A stretch of 64,000 bases of DNA from Citrobacter sp. Awk 4 (GCF_028069725.1 NZ_JANEWG010000004.1:84675-148674), one strand, 5' to 3'; shown: positions 8,832 to 18,096, counted from the stretch's first letter. Numbers and translations are program-made. The notes: generated by a model from the letters alone, not told the origin.

Positions 8832-10114
8832 CCCCATTGATGACGCTGTGGCGATATTTTCGTACTCGCCAGCTACGCTTTACCGAACGCGAGAAACTGG
8901 AGGCGTGGCAGGAAAAAAAACTGCGCGCGTTTCGGCGTCGGGTGTTGATCAACAGTCCGTGGTTCCGGCGCTGGATCTCGCTGCCGTTTGAGCAATGGCC
9001 GCTGATGGATAAAGCGCTGATGATGACCCATTTTGATGAGATGAACACGGCGGGTTTGCGCCAACATGAGCTGATGGCGTGTGCGTTGGACAGCGAGCGT
9101 AGCCGTGATTTTAAGCCGAAGGTAGGCCGGTTCAGCGTTGGGTTGTCGTCGGGCAGTTCTGGCAGACGCGGGTTGTTTGTTGTCAGCCCACAGGAGCAAC
9201 AAATTTGGGCTGCGGGCATACTGGCGAAAGCGCTGCCAGATGGCCTGTTTGCCGGAGAGCGCGTCGCGCTATTTCTGCGGGCAGATAACCATCTCTATCA
9301 CAGCGTCAACAACCGCTGGCTAAGCCTGGTGTTCTACGATCTGTTTGCGCCGTTTCGACAGCAGTTGCCGTGCCTTGAACAGCAATCACCTACGCTGATT
9401 GTCGCACCTGCTCAGGTATTGCGTGCGCTGGCGCTGGCGGTGATGGCGGGGGAGTTGTCGCTGAACGTCAAAAAGGTCATTTCCGTGGCGGAAGTGCTGG
9501 AAGCGCAGGATCGTGACCTGTTGCAACGCGTGTTTGGCGAAGTGGGGGAAATCTATCAGGCCACTGAAGGCTTTCTTGCCGCAACCTGTCGTTGTGGCAC
9601 GCTGCATCTGAATGAAGAGTTTCTTTATATCGAGCCAGAGTGGCTGGATGAGCGGCGATTTGTCCCGATTATTACCGATTTTACCCGCACCACGCAGCCG
9701 ATTGTGCGCTACCGACTGGATGATGTGTTGGTCGCCAGCGATAAGCCTTGTGCGTGTGGCAGTGCGACGCGCGCGCTTGAACGTATTGAAGGGCGTCAGG
9801 ATGACCAACTGTTACTGCCGGGTTGCGACGGGCGCGCGCAGATAGTGTTTGCCGACCCCTGTAGCCGCGTGCTGGCGCAGATGTTGCCGTTGACGGCGGA
9901 TTATCGGCTGGTGCAAACCACGGCCAGCCATCTCCAGTTGATGGCAAATTGCGACCAGACTCTGATAGAACAGTGCCGTATTTCACTGGAGCGACTGTTT
10001 GTTCGTCAGGGCATCGACATTTCACGTCTGGCCTGGTCGCTAATATCGCAAACCCCGCCGACGCAGTTTGACAGTAAACGTCGGCGAATTATTTGCCAGT
10101 GGAGAAGGGAATGA
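8828..10114 (+). CDS. adenylate-forming enzyme, F390/phenylacetate-CoA-ligase-like
   Basis: About 428 residues. Start set at GTG 8828, which overlaps the preceding stop (GTGA) with GAGGGGG just upstream. The phosphate-binding loop is SSGSSGRRG, and the adenylation core shows YQATEGFLAATC and a later IVRYRLDD. A CxC pair (CACGSA) precedes the C-terminal hinge (ERIEGRQDD). The family (coenzyme F390 synthetase, LuxE, PaaK) activates carboxylates as acyl-adenylates. In this operon it probably activates a fatty or hydroxy acid; it would occupy the slot of OleC, although OleC is longer and of a different subfamily. Confidence 0.75.
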   Translation: MTPLMTLWRYFRTRQLRFTEREKLEAWQEKKLRAFRRRVLINSPWFRRWISLPFEQWPLMDKALMMTHFDEMNTAGLRQHELMACALDSERSRDFKPKVGRFSVGLSSGSSGRRGLFVVSPQEQQIWAAGILAKALPDGLFAGERVALFLRADNHLYHSVNNRWLSLVFYDLFAPFRQQLPCLEQQSPTLIVAPAQVLRALALAVMAGELSLNVKKVISVAEVLEAQDRDLLQRVFGEVGEIYQATEGFLAATCRCGTLHLNEEFLYIEPEWLDERRFVPIITDFTRTTQPIVRYRLDDVLVASDKPCACGSATRALERIEGRQDDQLLLPGCDGRAQIVFADPCSRVLAQMLPLTADYRLVQTTASHLQLMANCDQTLIEQCRISLERLFVRQGIDISRLAWSLISQTPPTQFDSKRRRIICQWRRE

Positions 10115-10182
10115 AACTGACTGCACGCTGTTTGCCCGCTTGTCGTGAAGCGCGTTATCACACGACGGGAGCGCGAGGGTGA
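10111..10182 (+). CDS. 23-residue small ORF, coupled at both ends
   Basis: ATG at 10111 overlaps the stop of the adenylating enzyme (ATGA), with GGAG six bases upstream. The stop at 10180-10182 overlaps the GTG of the next gene (GTGA). The predicted peptide is short and basic, with two cysteines in CLPAC and no membrane segment. Without it there would be a 64-base gap in an operon whose other genes all overlap or nearly overlap. It may be a true small protein or only a translational relay that carries ribosomes to the next gene; sequence alone cannot decide. Confidence 0.45.
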   Translation: MKLTARCLPACREARYHTTGARG

Positions 10183-11150
10183 AAATATTGCTGACCGGCG
10201 CATCGGGGTTTATCGGCAGCACGTTTCTGCGCCGATTTGCTGACTGTGCCGATCTCGAACTCTGCGGCGTCGGACGGCGAGCGGAAAACGACTTTCCCCC
10301 CACGGTACGCTATCAAGCGCTGTCACTGGAGAGGCTTACGCAACTCAACTTCGTGCCCGATGTGGTCATCCACGCCGCAGGCAGAACCTCGCCCTGGGGA
10401 ACGTCGCAGGAGTATGAACGCGACAATGTTGAAACGACCCGGCAGGTGATCGACTTTTGCAATCAACACGGTTTTCCCCGCTTGATTTTGCTGTCGAGTG
10501 CTGCGGTCTACTATCGCTTTGCCCATCAATTCAACTTGCGTGAGAGTGAGGCGTCCGGGGCGGCGTTTACCAGTGAGTATGGCCGTAGTAAGTATCAGGC
10601 GGAAGCGTTAGTGAAGGCGTATCGTGGTGAGAAAACGATTTTTCGCCCATGCGCAGTGTTCGGCGCGGGCGACCGGTTACTGTTCCCGCCACTGCTGAGC
10701 GCAGCCAGAAAAAGACAACTGGTCAGATTGCGCAATGACATCACGCCAGCGCAGGCTGAGATTATGCCTGTTGGAATGCTGTGTGATTATCTGCTGCGGG
10801 CGGCTCGCCATCCTCAATTGAGGCACTGCTATAACATTTCGGCGGGACAACCGGTGGAGACGGCCGCATTTTTGGATGATGTGCTGAAGCAACTGGATCT
10901 GCCGTTACCTGTAAAAAAGGTGCATCCCGGAACCGCGTTGCGCGTTGCGGGGGCGCTGGAGTGGTTATGGCGCTGGCTGCCACTGGCGGGGGAACCGCCG
11001 ATTACCTGTTTTGGCGTTGCGGTGTTTAGCTATTCCGCCACGCTGGATATCACGGCGATGTGCGAGGATTTTGGCGCGCCAAACGTCGATCTTCGCTATT
11101 GCGTGCAGGACTTTTTACAACATTATCGGACGATGAACGGATGCTGCTGA
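10179..11150 (+). CDS. second NAD(P)-dependent reductase/epimerase of the operon
   Basis: 323 residues of the same extended dehydrogenase family as the gene at 7031. Rossmann motif TGASGFIGS at the N-terminus; catalytic YGRSKYQAE; the same AAGRTSPWG strip as its paralogue. Start is GTG at 10179, coupled to the 23-codon ORF. The two paralogues are clearly related but diverged, which suggests two successive reductions or epimerisations, or different substrates such as a lipid and a nucleotide sugar. The C-terminal stretch after residue 240 (GALEWLWRWLPLAGEPPIT) parallels the paralogue (ARGMELAGQCLDREPPVT), typical of the lipid-acting 3-beta-HSD branch. Confidence 0.75.
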   Translation: MKILLTGASGFIGSTFLRRFADCADLELCGVGRRAENDFPPTVRYQALSLERLTQLNFVPDVVIHAAGRTSPWGTSQEYERDNVETTRQVIDFCNQHGFPRLILLSSAAVYYRFAHQFNLRESEASGAAFTSEYGRSKYQAEALVKAYRGEKTIFRPCAVFGAGDRLLFPPLLSAARKRQLVRLRNDITPAQAEIMPVGMLCDYLLRAARHPQLRHCYNISAGQPVETAAFLDDVLKQLDLPLPVKKVHPGTALRVAGALEWLWRWLPLAGEPPITCFGVAVFSYSATLDITAMCEDFGAPNVDLRYCVQDFLQHYRTMNGCC

Positions 11151-12265
11151 TTGCTCTCCTCTGGCTGTTTATTCTGCTGTTTAAGCTCTTTTTTGCGCTC
11201 AGGATCCTGCGTGCTGCGCATCGCCAGTGTAGTGGTGATTTGCATGCGGTAACGATCATGCAGCCCATCCTTAGCGGCGATCCGGCGCTGGAAAGCGTTC
11301 TGGCTTCGACGGTGGGGCAGTTGCGCGGCGCGGAATTTCTCTGGTTGATTGACGATGACGACGTAGCGGCCTTGCAGGTAACGCGGCGGTTGCAATTACG
11401 CTATCCCCAGCAGCATATTACGATTCTTTCCTATCCTCAGGCGCCAGAAGGCGTTAATCCCAAGCTGTTTAAGCTGGAGCAGGCGAGGGCGCAGGTTACA
11501 CGTGAGGTGATCCTGGTGCTGGATGATGACGCGGTATTGAGTGCGGAGTCATTGTGCAACATGTTGGATGCGTTGACGGAGAGCACGCTGGTGACGGCGC
11601 TGCCCTGGTATTATGCGGCGGATAATTCACCTTCCCGTCTGCTGGCGCAGTTTGTTAACGACAACGCCTCGCTGACCTATTTACCGCTGCTCCCTTTCTC
11701 GCCGCCACTGACGCTAAACGGGATGTGTTATGCCATTCGCGGAGAAACGCTGGAACGTGTTGGCGGTTTTGCGCCAGTGCTCCGTCATCTGACGGACGAT
11801 CTGGCGATGGCGACATTGTTAACCCGTCATGGCGTGCGTATTGTGCAGTCCGTTGCGCCAGTGCGGGTGCAGACCAGCATTGCTGACGCTAAAGGCTATT
11901 TCCGCCAAATGCATCGCTGGTTCTTGTTTGCCACGCTGCTGATGCGTGAAAAAAGCGCGGCAATCAATCTGACCATTTTTCTGCTGCAGGGTCTGCACCC
12001 GTTGCTGCTGTGGGCGTTGTTGATTCTGGCCTTTGGCGGTACGGCGCAATGTGCTCTGCTGTTGGGCGTCTTCGTGATACGCCATCTGGCGCTGCGTTAC
12101 GTTCAGCGCGCGGTTGCGGCGGAGATCCCCTCGCATCCGTTCTTGTCATTGCTCTCCGAGTTACTACAACCTTTCCATTTGCTGAATGCGCTGGGGAACC
12201 GGACGATTTACTGGCGCTCTCGTCGCTACCGTATTTTCAGCAACGATTGTTTTACGTCGCGATGA
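11141..12265 (+). CDS. glycosyltransferase, GT2/GT21 ceramide-glucosyltransferase-like
   Basis: About 374 residues starting at ATG 11141, inside the last codons of the previous gene. An N-terminal membrane anchor (ALLWLFILLFKLFFAL) is followed by the GT-A catalytic motifs: LIDDDD, VLDDDA, LTDDLAMA and QMHRW. The last is the (Q/R)xxRW motif of processive and ceramide-type enzymes. Two C-terminal hydrophobic segments (about 295-345) place it at the inner membrane. GT21 enzymes transfer a sugar from UDP-sugar to a lipid alcohol, so this gene suggests that the product of the operon is a glycolipid. Acceptor unknown. Confidence 0.75.
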   Translation: MLLIALLWLFILLFKLFFALRILRAAHRQCSGDLHAVTIMQPILSGDPALESVLASTVGQLRGAEFLWLIDDDDVAALQVTRRLQLRYPQQHITILSYPQAPEGVNPKLFKLEQARAQVTREVILVLDDDAVLSAESLCNMLDALTESTLVTALPWYYAADNSPSRLLAQFVNDNASLTYLPLLPFSPPLTLNGMCYAIRGETLERVGGFAPVLRHLTDDLAMATLLTRHGVRIVQSVAPVRVQTSIADAKGYFRQMHRWFLFATLLMREKSAAINLTIFLLQGLHPLLLWALLILAFGGTAQCALLLGVFVIRHLALRYVQRAVAAEIPSHPFLSLLSELLQPFHLLNALGNRTIYWRSRRYRIFSNDCFTSR

Positions 12266-12828
12266 GAAAACCAGATTTGCAGATTGCCTATATTACCGGT
12301 CGCAGCCGCCGGGATAACGGGGCGCTCAGTCCCTCGCAGGCGGCGTTTATACAGCAGGTTGTCGGCCATCATCAGCAGGTTACGGTGAATTTTCCGTGGA
12401 CCGCACAGTCCGCGCCGTGGCTGGCGACCGGCCTGCTGCGCGCCAGTGTTAACAATGCGCGGGAATATCTTGGCGCACAGCGCGTCAGCTTTGCGCTGCG
12501 CTATCGCCAGCAGGCGCTGGAGATGCTGGCGTCAGCAAATCATACGCTGTTGCTTTCCGGCAGTTGTGGACTGGAGTTATTTAACCAACTGCACTTACCG
12601 CAGGAGTGGCTGGCGCGCGTCAGCGTGTTTGCTTTTGGCCCGGTGGCGAGCCGCCGACCGGACTGTCATCACCTGCTGGTACAAGGCGATCAGGACTGGA
12701 TATCACGCTGCTGGTTTCGCCAGGCAGACCAACGCATTACCTGCGGTCATATGAATTATCTTGCCCAGCCGCAACTGACGGCGCTGTGTCAGCGCTTTAT
12801 TGATGATATTGGCAAGCAAGGAGCGTAG
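12262..12828 (+). CDS. unrecognised 188-residue protein, possible alpha/beta hydrolase
   Basis: Start set at ATG 12262, which overlaps the preceding stop (ATGA); an upstream in-frame extension to 12010 would run through the glycosyltransferase gene and is not credible. I do not recognise the family with confidence. Three strips have the order and spacing of an alpha/beta-hydrolase triad: Ser in LLLSGSCGLELF, Asp in LLVQGDQDWIS and His in ITCGHMNYL. The protein is short for that fold and no signal peptide or membrane segment is visible. It ends directly against the next start. If the triad is real it would be the operon's counterpart of OleB. Confidence 0.6.
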   Translation: MRKPDLQIAYITGRSRRDNGALSPSQAAFIQQVVGHHQQVTVNFPWTAQSAPWLATGLLRASVNNAREYLGAQRVSFALRYRQQALEMLASANHTLLLSGSCGLELFNQLHLPQEWLARVSVFAFGPVASRRPDCHHLLVQGDQDWISRCWFRQADQRITCGHMNYLAQPQLTALCQRFIDDIGKQGA

Positions 12829-14037
12829 ATGCAGCGTTTATTTGATCTGATCCCTGCGGGGGTTACCCGCATTGATTTGCTGGCACCGCCGTTTTCCGGC
12901 CATTTACATCCGGTGCTGGCGATGGGACGGGCGCTATCCAAACGCTATCAGGTGCGCATTATCAGCACGCAAGGCGTTGCCTCTTCGGTGGCGGCGGCGG
13001 GGCTGATGGGGCTGTCTCTGCCTGGCGATTACGATACGCCGCTGTTGGGGGTTGTGAATCCGCAATATGCGGTAGGTTCTCATCCGCTGCGGCTGTATCG
13101 GCAGTTTCGCCATGTGGTGGGGTTACTGAAAAATTTCGCCGATGAACTGGAACAATTGTGGCGGCAAGAAGGCACGCCCGATCTGGCGATAGCGGACTTT
13201 ACACTGCCCATTGTCGGCGAGGTCTGTCGTCGGTTGGATGTCCCGTGGTGGAGCAGCCTGCCATCACCCTGTGTGCTGGAAACTCCTGATGGCGTCCCTG
13301 CATACTGCGGTGGGTTAATGCCCGCGCATAACGCGATTCAGCATATATGGCATGCCTTTCACCGTAAAAAAGTGCGACTGTTCAAACAGACCGTGTTCTG
13401 GCTGTTTCGCGACGTTATTCGCCAGACCGGTATCACGCATCTGTATCGACAAGACGGCAGCGAAAGCGCTTACTCGCCGCTACGTATACTGGCGCTCAGC
13501 GAAGAAACATTCGAATTCCCGCGCCGCTGGCCATCTGCGGTCAGCTTTATCGGTCCGGCACTCTACACACCGCCATCACCAAGCGCTGCGCCGCCATTTG
13601 AAACGGATAAACGCCATGTGCTGGTGACGCTCGGCACGCATCTGGACTGGCATAAAGATGCGGTAATGCAAGCCGTTATCGCGTTGGCGAGCACGTTGCC
13701 TGAGTGGGTTTTTCATTTCACCGATGGGCATCAGGCCGTCGCGGAACAACAGCGGCAGGAGAATGTTTATCGTGTATCCTGGGTAAACTACGATAACTGG
13801 CTGACGCACTATGATGCGGTCATTCATCATGGCGGTGCCGGAATTATGTGGCATTGCTTGCAAAAGAATATTCCGGCGCTGGTATATCCGGTGGACTACG
13901 ACCAGTTTGATCATGCTGCGCGGCTGGCATGGCGTGGAAAAGGGGTTTGGATTAAGGGCGGATTAAAAGGACTGGAAAAAGCGGCACCGTTGTTAATGGC
14001 GTTGGTTTATGCAAGTGGTTCAGAATTTCGACAATAA
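12829..14037 (+). CDS. UGT-like glycosyltransferase (GT1, GT-B fold)
   Basis: 402 residues. The N-terminal half opens with LLAPPFSGHLHPVLAMGRALS, the acceptor-side start of macrolide and carotenoid glycosyltransferases. The donor site near residue 330 is HHGGAGIMWHCLQKNIPALV followed by DYDQFDHA, the bacterial form of the nucleotide-sugar signature. GT1 enzymes glycosylate small hydrophobic alcohols or lipids in the cytoplasm. It abuts the previous gene (TAGATG). Two glycosyltransferases of different folds in one operon imply two sugar transfers or two acceptors. Last gene of the operon; no terminator hairpin follows before the ankyrin gene. Confidence 0.8.
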   Translation: MQRLFDLIPAGVTRIDLLAPPFSGHLHPVLAMGRALSKRYQVRIISTQGVASSVAAAGLMGLSLPGDYDTPLLGVVNPQYAVGSHPLRLYRQFRHVVGLLKNFADELEQLWRQEGTPDLAIADFTLPIVGEVCRRLDVPWWSSLPSPCVLETPDGVPAYCGGLMPAHNAIQHIWHAFHRKKVRLFKQTVFWLFRDVIRQTGITHLYRQDGSESAYSPLRILALSEETFEFPRRWPSAVSFIGPALYTPPSPSAAPPFETDKRHVLVTLGTHLDWHKDAVMQAVIALASTLPEWVFHFTDGHQAVAEQQRQENVYRVSWVNYDNWLTHYDAVIHHGGAGIMWHCLQKNIPALVYPVDYDQFDHAARLAWRGKGVWIKGGLKGLEKAAPLLMALVYASGSEFRQ

Positions 14038-14116
14038 ATCCAACAAAACTGGCCTGGATTACGATTGACTAAACTGTATGAAAGCCTTTAATTATTAGCC
14101 TGTTATAAGGAATGCT

Positions 14117-16564
14117 ATGCTAAACTGGATTTTTAATGATAATAAACTCACGCTACGGCAAATTTGCTTAGACGACAAATTATCGACAGCTAAAAAAATA
14201 CAAAAAATTGATAAATATCTGACTAATGGCGGTGATATCAATTTTATTGACCCCGATATTTCCCCGTGTAACGTGCTGGTTCCCCTGTCTCGCAGCCCAG
14301 AATCAGATGTATCTCTGGTGCAATACCTGCTCGATAAAGGGGCACGTATTGAGTGTAATGGTTTCAGTGCGTTTCATTCTGCCATCGAGTTTAATAATAC
14401 GCAGTTAGTGAGTCTTTATCTCACCTCGGGTGCGGATCTTTATTATCAGAATCAATTTAATAATTGTTGGCTCAACTACCTTTTTCACCCTGAGCCACAC
14501 TATATTTACGGTGATGAACAACGCAGAGAGATGGTCGATCTTCTGCTTGATGCTGGCCTGGATATCAACAGGGTAGTGAGTTTTTGGACTGATGGTGAGT
14601 TAAATCACCCGCTGGAAATATTATATTCTGAACGCAGTAAAGATCTTTTTGTACACATCATAAATAAAAATATTACGCTGGATATCGAAAAATCATCACT
14701 GATCGAAAATATTATTTTTTCGAGTGATTTTTGGGGGCTGGAAACATTTGCACCGTTGGTGAAGCGTTTTCCAGACTTTAAAAAAGAACGCTACATTATG
14801 GCCAATGATAGCAGTTTCTGGGATGACGCCAATCTGCTGGAATTGTGTGTTTATGCCAAAGCACAGAACTACTGTGAATATTTACTCGACAATTACCCAC
14901 AACTGAAAGCGGATTCTCGCGCTAAAAGCCTGGTCTACGCGGCGCTGACATCAGAGTTTGATCTGCGAATTATCGAGAAACTGCTTAAAGTCACTGTCGA
15001 TATCAATCGCATCTATAAGATGACGCCACAAGACGCTTATCAGGCGCCGCTTCTCAGCCAGTATCTGAATGCTCCTCATTTTACCGATCCCAATAAGCGC
15101 GATTACATCTATCAGGCTCTTGAACTGTTACTCAAATATGGCGCAGATCCCAACAGTGAGTTCGTCAACAACGGTAAACCGTATGAGATGTTAATCTGGT
15201 CAAATCTACGCTTGCTCATCTACCCAATGGTCGAAAAAAGAACGTTTTTACCCCAGTTCCTCGATCTCTTTTTGCGCTATGGGCTGGATATCAATAAGAA
15301 ATTTGGCGCCGTAGAGGAACCGACATTACTGACTATTACTCAGCGTGGGTCATGGAAAGAAGATCAGGAAACGATCATTAAGGTGATGGAGTATTTGCTT
15401 CCAAAGGGACTTGATTTAAATCTCACCAATATTTACAACACGAATTTTGTTTCGGCCGCCGCGATTTCTTGCCGCACTCAACTGCTTGAATGGTTGATTC
15501 ACCAGGGTGGGGATATTCATACCCATTGTGGGCACGATAATTCCCCCATCTTACATAAAGCTATTTCTACCTACTCGTTAGATGAAATAACCGGCCCCAT
15601 ACGCCGCCAGACCGTTTTGCTTCTGTTGCAACATGGCGCGAAACTCGAAGAGTTTTCTGTCGATGAACGATTTACTCCGTTGATGTGCGCCTGTTACTAC
15701 GGTGCTCAGTCCTGTGTCGAGGCTCTGTTAGAGCAGGGGGCTAACCCTAATGTCCTTAATGTTGAGGGCACTACGCCTGCCTTGTGTGCTGTCATCGGCG
15801 GTAGTTCAAATGAATTTCCCCGTTTCGAATCCACGGCGGTGCGAATCCTTAGGTTGTTACAGCACTATGGCGCTGATTTGACGGCCGCGAATTGCCGGGG
15901 CAATAGTCCGCTGGTCGCTGCAATTGAACTGGATTACAAAGAGATATTTGAAGCGCTTCTCCAGATAGTGCCTTATAGCCAGGAGCAACTTGAACAGGCG
16001 CTCGCCATCTCTGAGCCAGAGGTCTATTACCTCCGTCGTCTACAGCAGCAGATCAAGGGTGAAACTGCGCCCATTCTCACTCAGGCAGAAAGCGAACCAG
16101 AGCCGCCAGCCTTGCCTGTTGGCGAAGAAAGCCCGGTTATAGAGCCAACAGAAGCACCACAACAGGTAAAAAACGTAAGCCCTGAGGCCAGCAGTGCGGC
16201 CTCGCAGAGACTGCATATTCCGACGATTATCGAACTGAAAGCCAGGGTTAACAGTTTCTTTAAACCGGTCGCCTGCGATCCCGATGTGACGGCTGCCCAG
16301 TTAAAGGGTATTGAAGAGCAGATAGACCTGTTAATTGAAAAACTGGATAACTTCAGCTTTTTTCGCAATCAGGCCAGCAAAGAGGAGTTTGAAGAGGGCG
16401 TTCAGGACTATATCGATGAAGCCGTCGATCAGATGATCAACACCCTCATTGAGGATGATTATCCGGCACTGACTGAAGCATTGGTCGATTCTGTATGGGT
16501 TATTTTGCAGTTCTACCGGGTGGATATCGAGATTGAAACCGCACTCAGAAAACGCTTCTGGTAA
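14117..16564 (+). CDS. large ankyrin-repeat protein, likely cytoplasmic
   Basis: 815 residues with no signal peptide, starting after AAGGA at a six-base spacing. Ankyrin units run through roughly residues 40-640, clearest as CACYYGAQSCVEALLEQGA and LLQHYGADLTAANCRGNSPL; the unit length is irregular in the first half. A Glu/Pro-rich linker (about 655-700) leads to a C-terminal helical domain (about 705-815). Ankyrin arrays bind proteins; the partner is unknown. Codon and base use is more AT-rich than the operon upstream, and an 80-base gap separates them, so it may be a separate acquisition. Related large ankyrin proteins occur as accessory genes in enterobacteria, but none is known well enough to assign a role. 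Confidence 0.75.
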   Translation: MLNWIFNDNKLTLRQICLDDKLSTAKKIQKIDKYLTNGGDINFIDPDISPCNVLVPLSRSPESDVSLVQYLLDKGARIECNGFSAFHSAIEFNNTQLVSLYLTSGADLYYQNQFNNCWLNYLFHPEPHYIYGDEQRREMVDLLLDAGLDINRVVSFWTDGELNHPLEILYSERSKDLFVHIINKNITLDIEKSSLIENIIFSSDFWGLETFAPLVKRFPDFKKERYIMANDSSFWDDANLLELCVYAKAQNYCEYLLDNYPQLKADSRAKSLVYAALTSEFDLRIIEKLLKVTVDINRIYKMTPQDAYQAPLLSQYLNAPHFTDPNKRDYIYQALELLLKYGADPNSEFVNNGKPYEMLIWSNLRLLIYPMVEKRTFLPQFLDLFLRYGLDINKKFGAVEEPTLLTITQRGSWKEDQETIIKVMEYLLPKGLDLNLTNIYNTNFVSAAAISCRTQLLEWLIHQGGDIHTHCGHDNSPILHKAISTYSLDEITGPIRRQTVLLLLQHGAKLEEFSVDERFTPLMCACYYGAQSCVEALLEQGANPNVLNVEGTTPALCAVIGGSSNEFPRFESTAVRILRLLQHYGADLTAANCRGNSPLVAAIELDYKEIFEALLQIVPYSQEQLEQALAISEPEVYYLRRLQQQIKGETAPILTQAESEPEPPALPVGEESPVIEPTEAPQQVKNVSPEASSAASQRLHIPTIIELKARVNSFFKPVACDPDVTAAQLKGIEEQIDLLIEKLDNFSFFRNQASKEEFEEGVQDYIDEAVDQMINTLIEDDYPALTEALVDSVWVILQFYRVDIEIETALRKRFW

Positions 16565-16578
16565 GGTTTCTTTTTCGG

Positions 16579-16605
16579 TCAGAGCCATCTGGGGTGGATG
16601 GCTCT
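16579..16605. terminator. hairpin between convergent ankyrin and cusS genes
   Basis: Ten-base arms CAGAGCCATC and GATGGCTCTG around a seven-base loop lie just after the ankyrin stop. The following T run is weak on both strands, so termination is probable rather than certain. Confidence 0.55.
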
Positions 16606-16641
16606 GGTTTCATAAACAATGGCTTCATGAACAACGCGGTA

Positions 16642-18096
16642 TTAAGACGCCGCGTGTTTCGGTAGCGTCAGAATAAAACGCGTGGCGCGCAAATCAGAGG
16701 TGACGGCGACGTTTCCCTGATGGGCGATGACGATCGATTTCACAATCGCCAGTCCAATACCGCTGCCTTCGCCTTTACGTTGACGGGAAGGATCGACGCG
16801 GTAAAACCGGTCAAACAGGCGCGGTAAATGCTCTGGGGCAATGGGCGTTCCAGGGTTTTCAACGATAATCTGTACCTGGTCCTGCGCCTCAAAAAGCCGC
16901 ACGGTGACGGATTCTCCCTTCGGCGTGTAACGCATCGCATTGGAGAGTAAATTACTTAACGCCCGGCGTAACATAAGGGGATCGCCGGATACCCAGCATG
17001 CGTGGCCTTCAAAGCGTAAACTCACTTCGCGCTCTTCCGCCCAGGCTTCGAAAAAGTCGAAGACTTTGCTCACTTCATCCGCCAGATTCAGCGCTTTTTT
17101 CTCCGGAATGAGCTGATTATTATCCGCCTGCGCGAGGAACAGCATATCGCTCACCATCTTTGACATACGGCCAAACTCTTCAAGATTGGAATACAGCACA
17201 TCCTCCAGCTCTTTCTGGCTGCGGGGCTGGCTGAGCGCAATCTCGGTCTGGGTCACCAGATTGGTGATCGGGGTGCGGATTTCATGGGCGATATCGGCAG
17301 AGAAGTTGGATTGGCGAGTAAAAACATCCTCAATGCGCTCGATCATGTGATTAAACGAGATAACCAGACGTTCCAGCTCGATAGGCACCGCCTGCGGATC
17401 TAAGCGGACATCAAGATCTTTTGAGGTCACGTTTTGAATGCGCCGACTCACGCTGCGGATCGGTTCATGACCTGTATAAACGGCAAGCAGGACGATAAAA
17501 ATAATCAGCATACTGATCAATGAGGCGGTCATTACCAGCTTGTTTTTCAGATCGTTAATATAATGCAGATGAAAATCTATCGATAACGCCATATACAGCG
17601 TCCAGGCGGGTTTGCCGTCGGGTAATTGCCCTACCGGCAGACGAATCATACGCCAGGTCGAGTGCGCGCCGTGTCCCTGATTATGCCCTTCCATATTCAG
17701 GGCCGGGCCGGAAAGTAAAAAAACGTCGCCGTTACCGGCATTTTTATCCGGCGTTGCACTGGCCATAAACTCTCGCAGGTCAGGGGCGCCAGGCGAATGA
17801 AAAATGGCCTTTTTATTCGCATCTTCGAGAGAAATAATCACGTTTGAATAGCCGGAAACCACATTCCTGAGGGTTTCCAGACGACGGGATTCCGGCTCTT
17901 CAGGCTGATTGAGAATGCGCTCAAGCGTCTGGCTTATCTCTTTTAAGTCATTAATATCCTGCTCGGCAAAATGGACTTTTACCGAGTGGATCATTATCCA
18001 GGCGAAGGCGAAAAAGGAGGCGATGGTTGCCAGACTGATGAAAAATGTCAGCCGTGTCGCCAGTGAGAAAGGGCGGCGAAACCGCTTAGAGGTCAT
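16642..18096 (-). CDS. cusS: copper/silver sensor histidine kinase CusS
   Basis: 484 residues, very close to E. coli CusS. Start at ATG 18096 ([15 protein letters not shown]) matches the E. coli N-terminus and overlaps cusR by 11 bases; the frame extends upstream to 18159 but only inside cusR. Two membrane segments (about 14-37 and 187-206) flank a periplasmic domain with a His-rich strip ([11 protein letters not shown]) that binds Cu(I)/Ag(I). Cytoplasmic HAMP, phospho-acceptor His271 in DIAHEIRTP, and ATPase boxes [11 protein letters not shown] and [11 protein letters not shown] follow. It phosphorylates CusR when periplasmic copper or silver rises. Confidence 0.97.
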   Translation of the reverse strand: MTSKRFRRPFSLATRLTFFISLATIASFFAFAWIMIHSVKVHFAEQDINDLKEISQTLERILNQPEEPESRRLETLRNVVSGYSNVIISLEDANKKAIFHSPGAPDLREFMASATPDKNAGNGDVFLLSGPALNMEGHNQGHGAHSTWRMIRLPVGQLPDGKPAWTLYMALSIDFHLHYINDLKNKLVMTASLISMLIIFIVLLAVYTGHEPIRSVSRRIQNVTSKDLDVRLDPQAVPIELERLVISFNHMIERIEDVFTRQSNFSADIAHEIRTPITNLVTQTEIALSQPRSQKELEDVLYSNLEEFGRMSKMVSDMLFLAQADNNQLIPEKKALNLADEVSKVFDFFEAWAEEREVSLRFEGHACWVSGDPLMLRRALSNLLSNAMRYTPKGESVTVRLFEAQDQVQIIVENPGTPIAPEHLPRLFDRFYRVDPSRQRKGEGSGIGLAIVKSIVIAHQGNVAVTSDLRATRFILTLPKHAAS

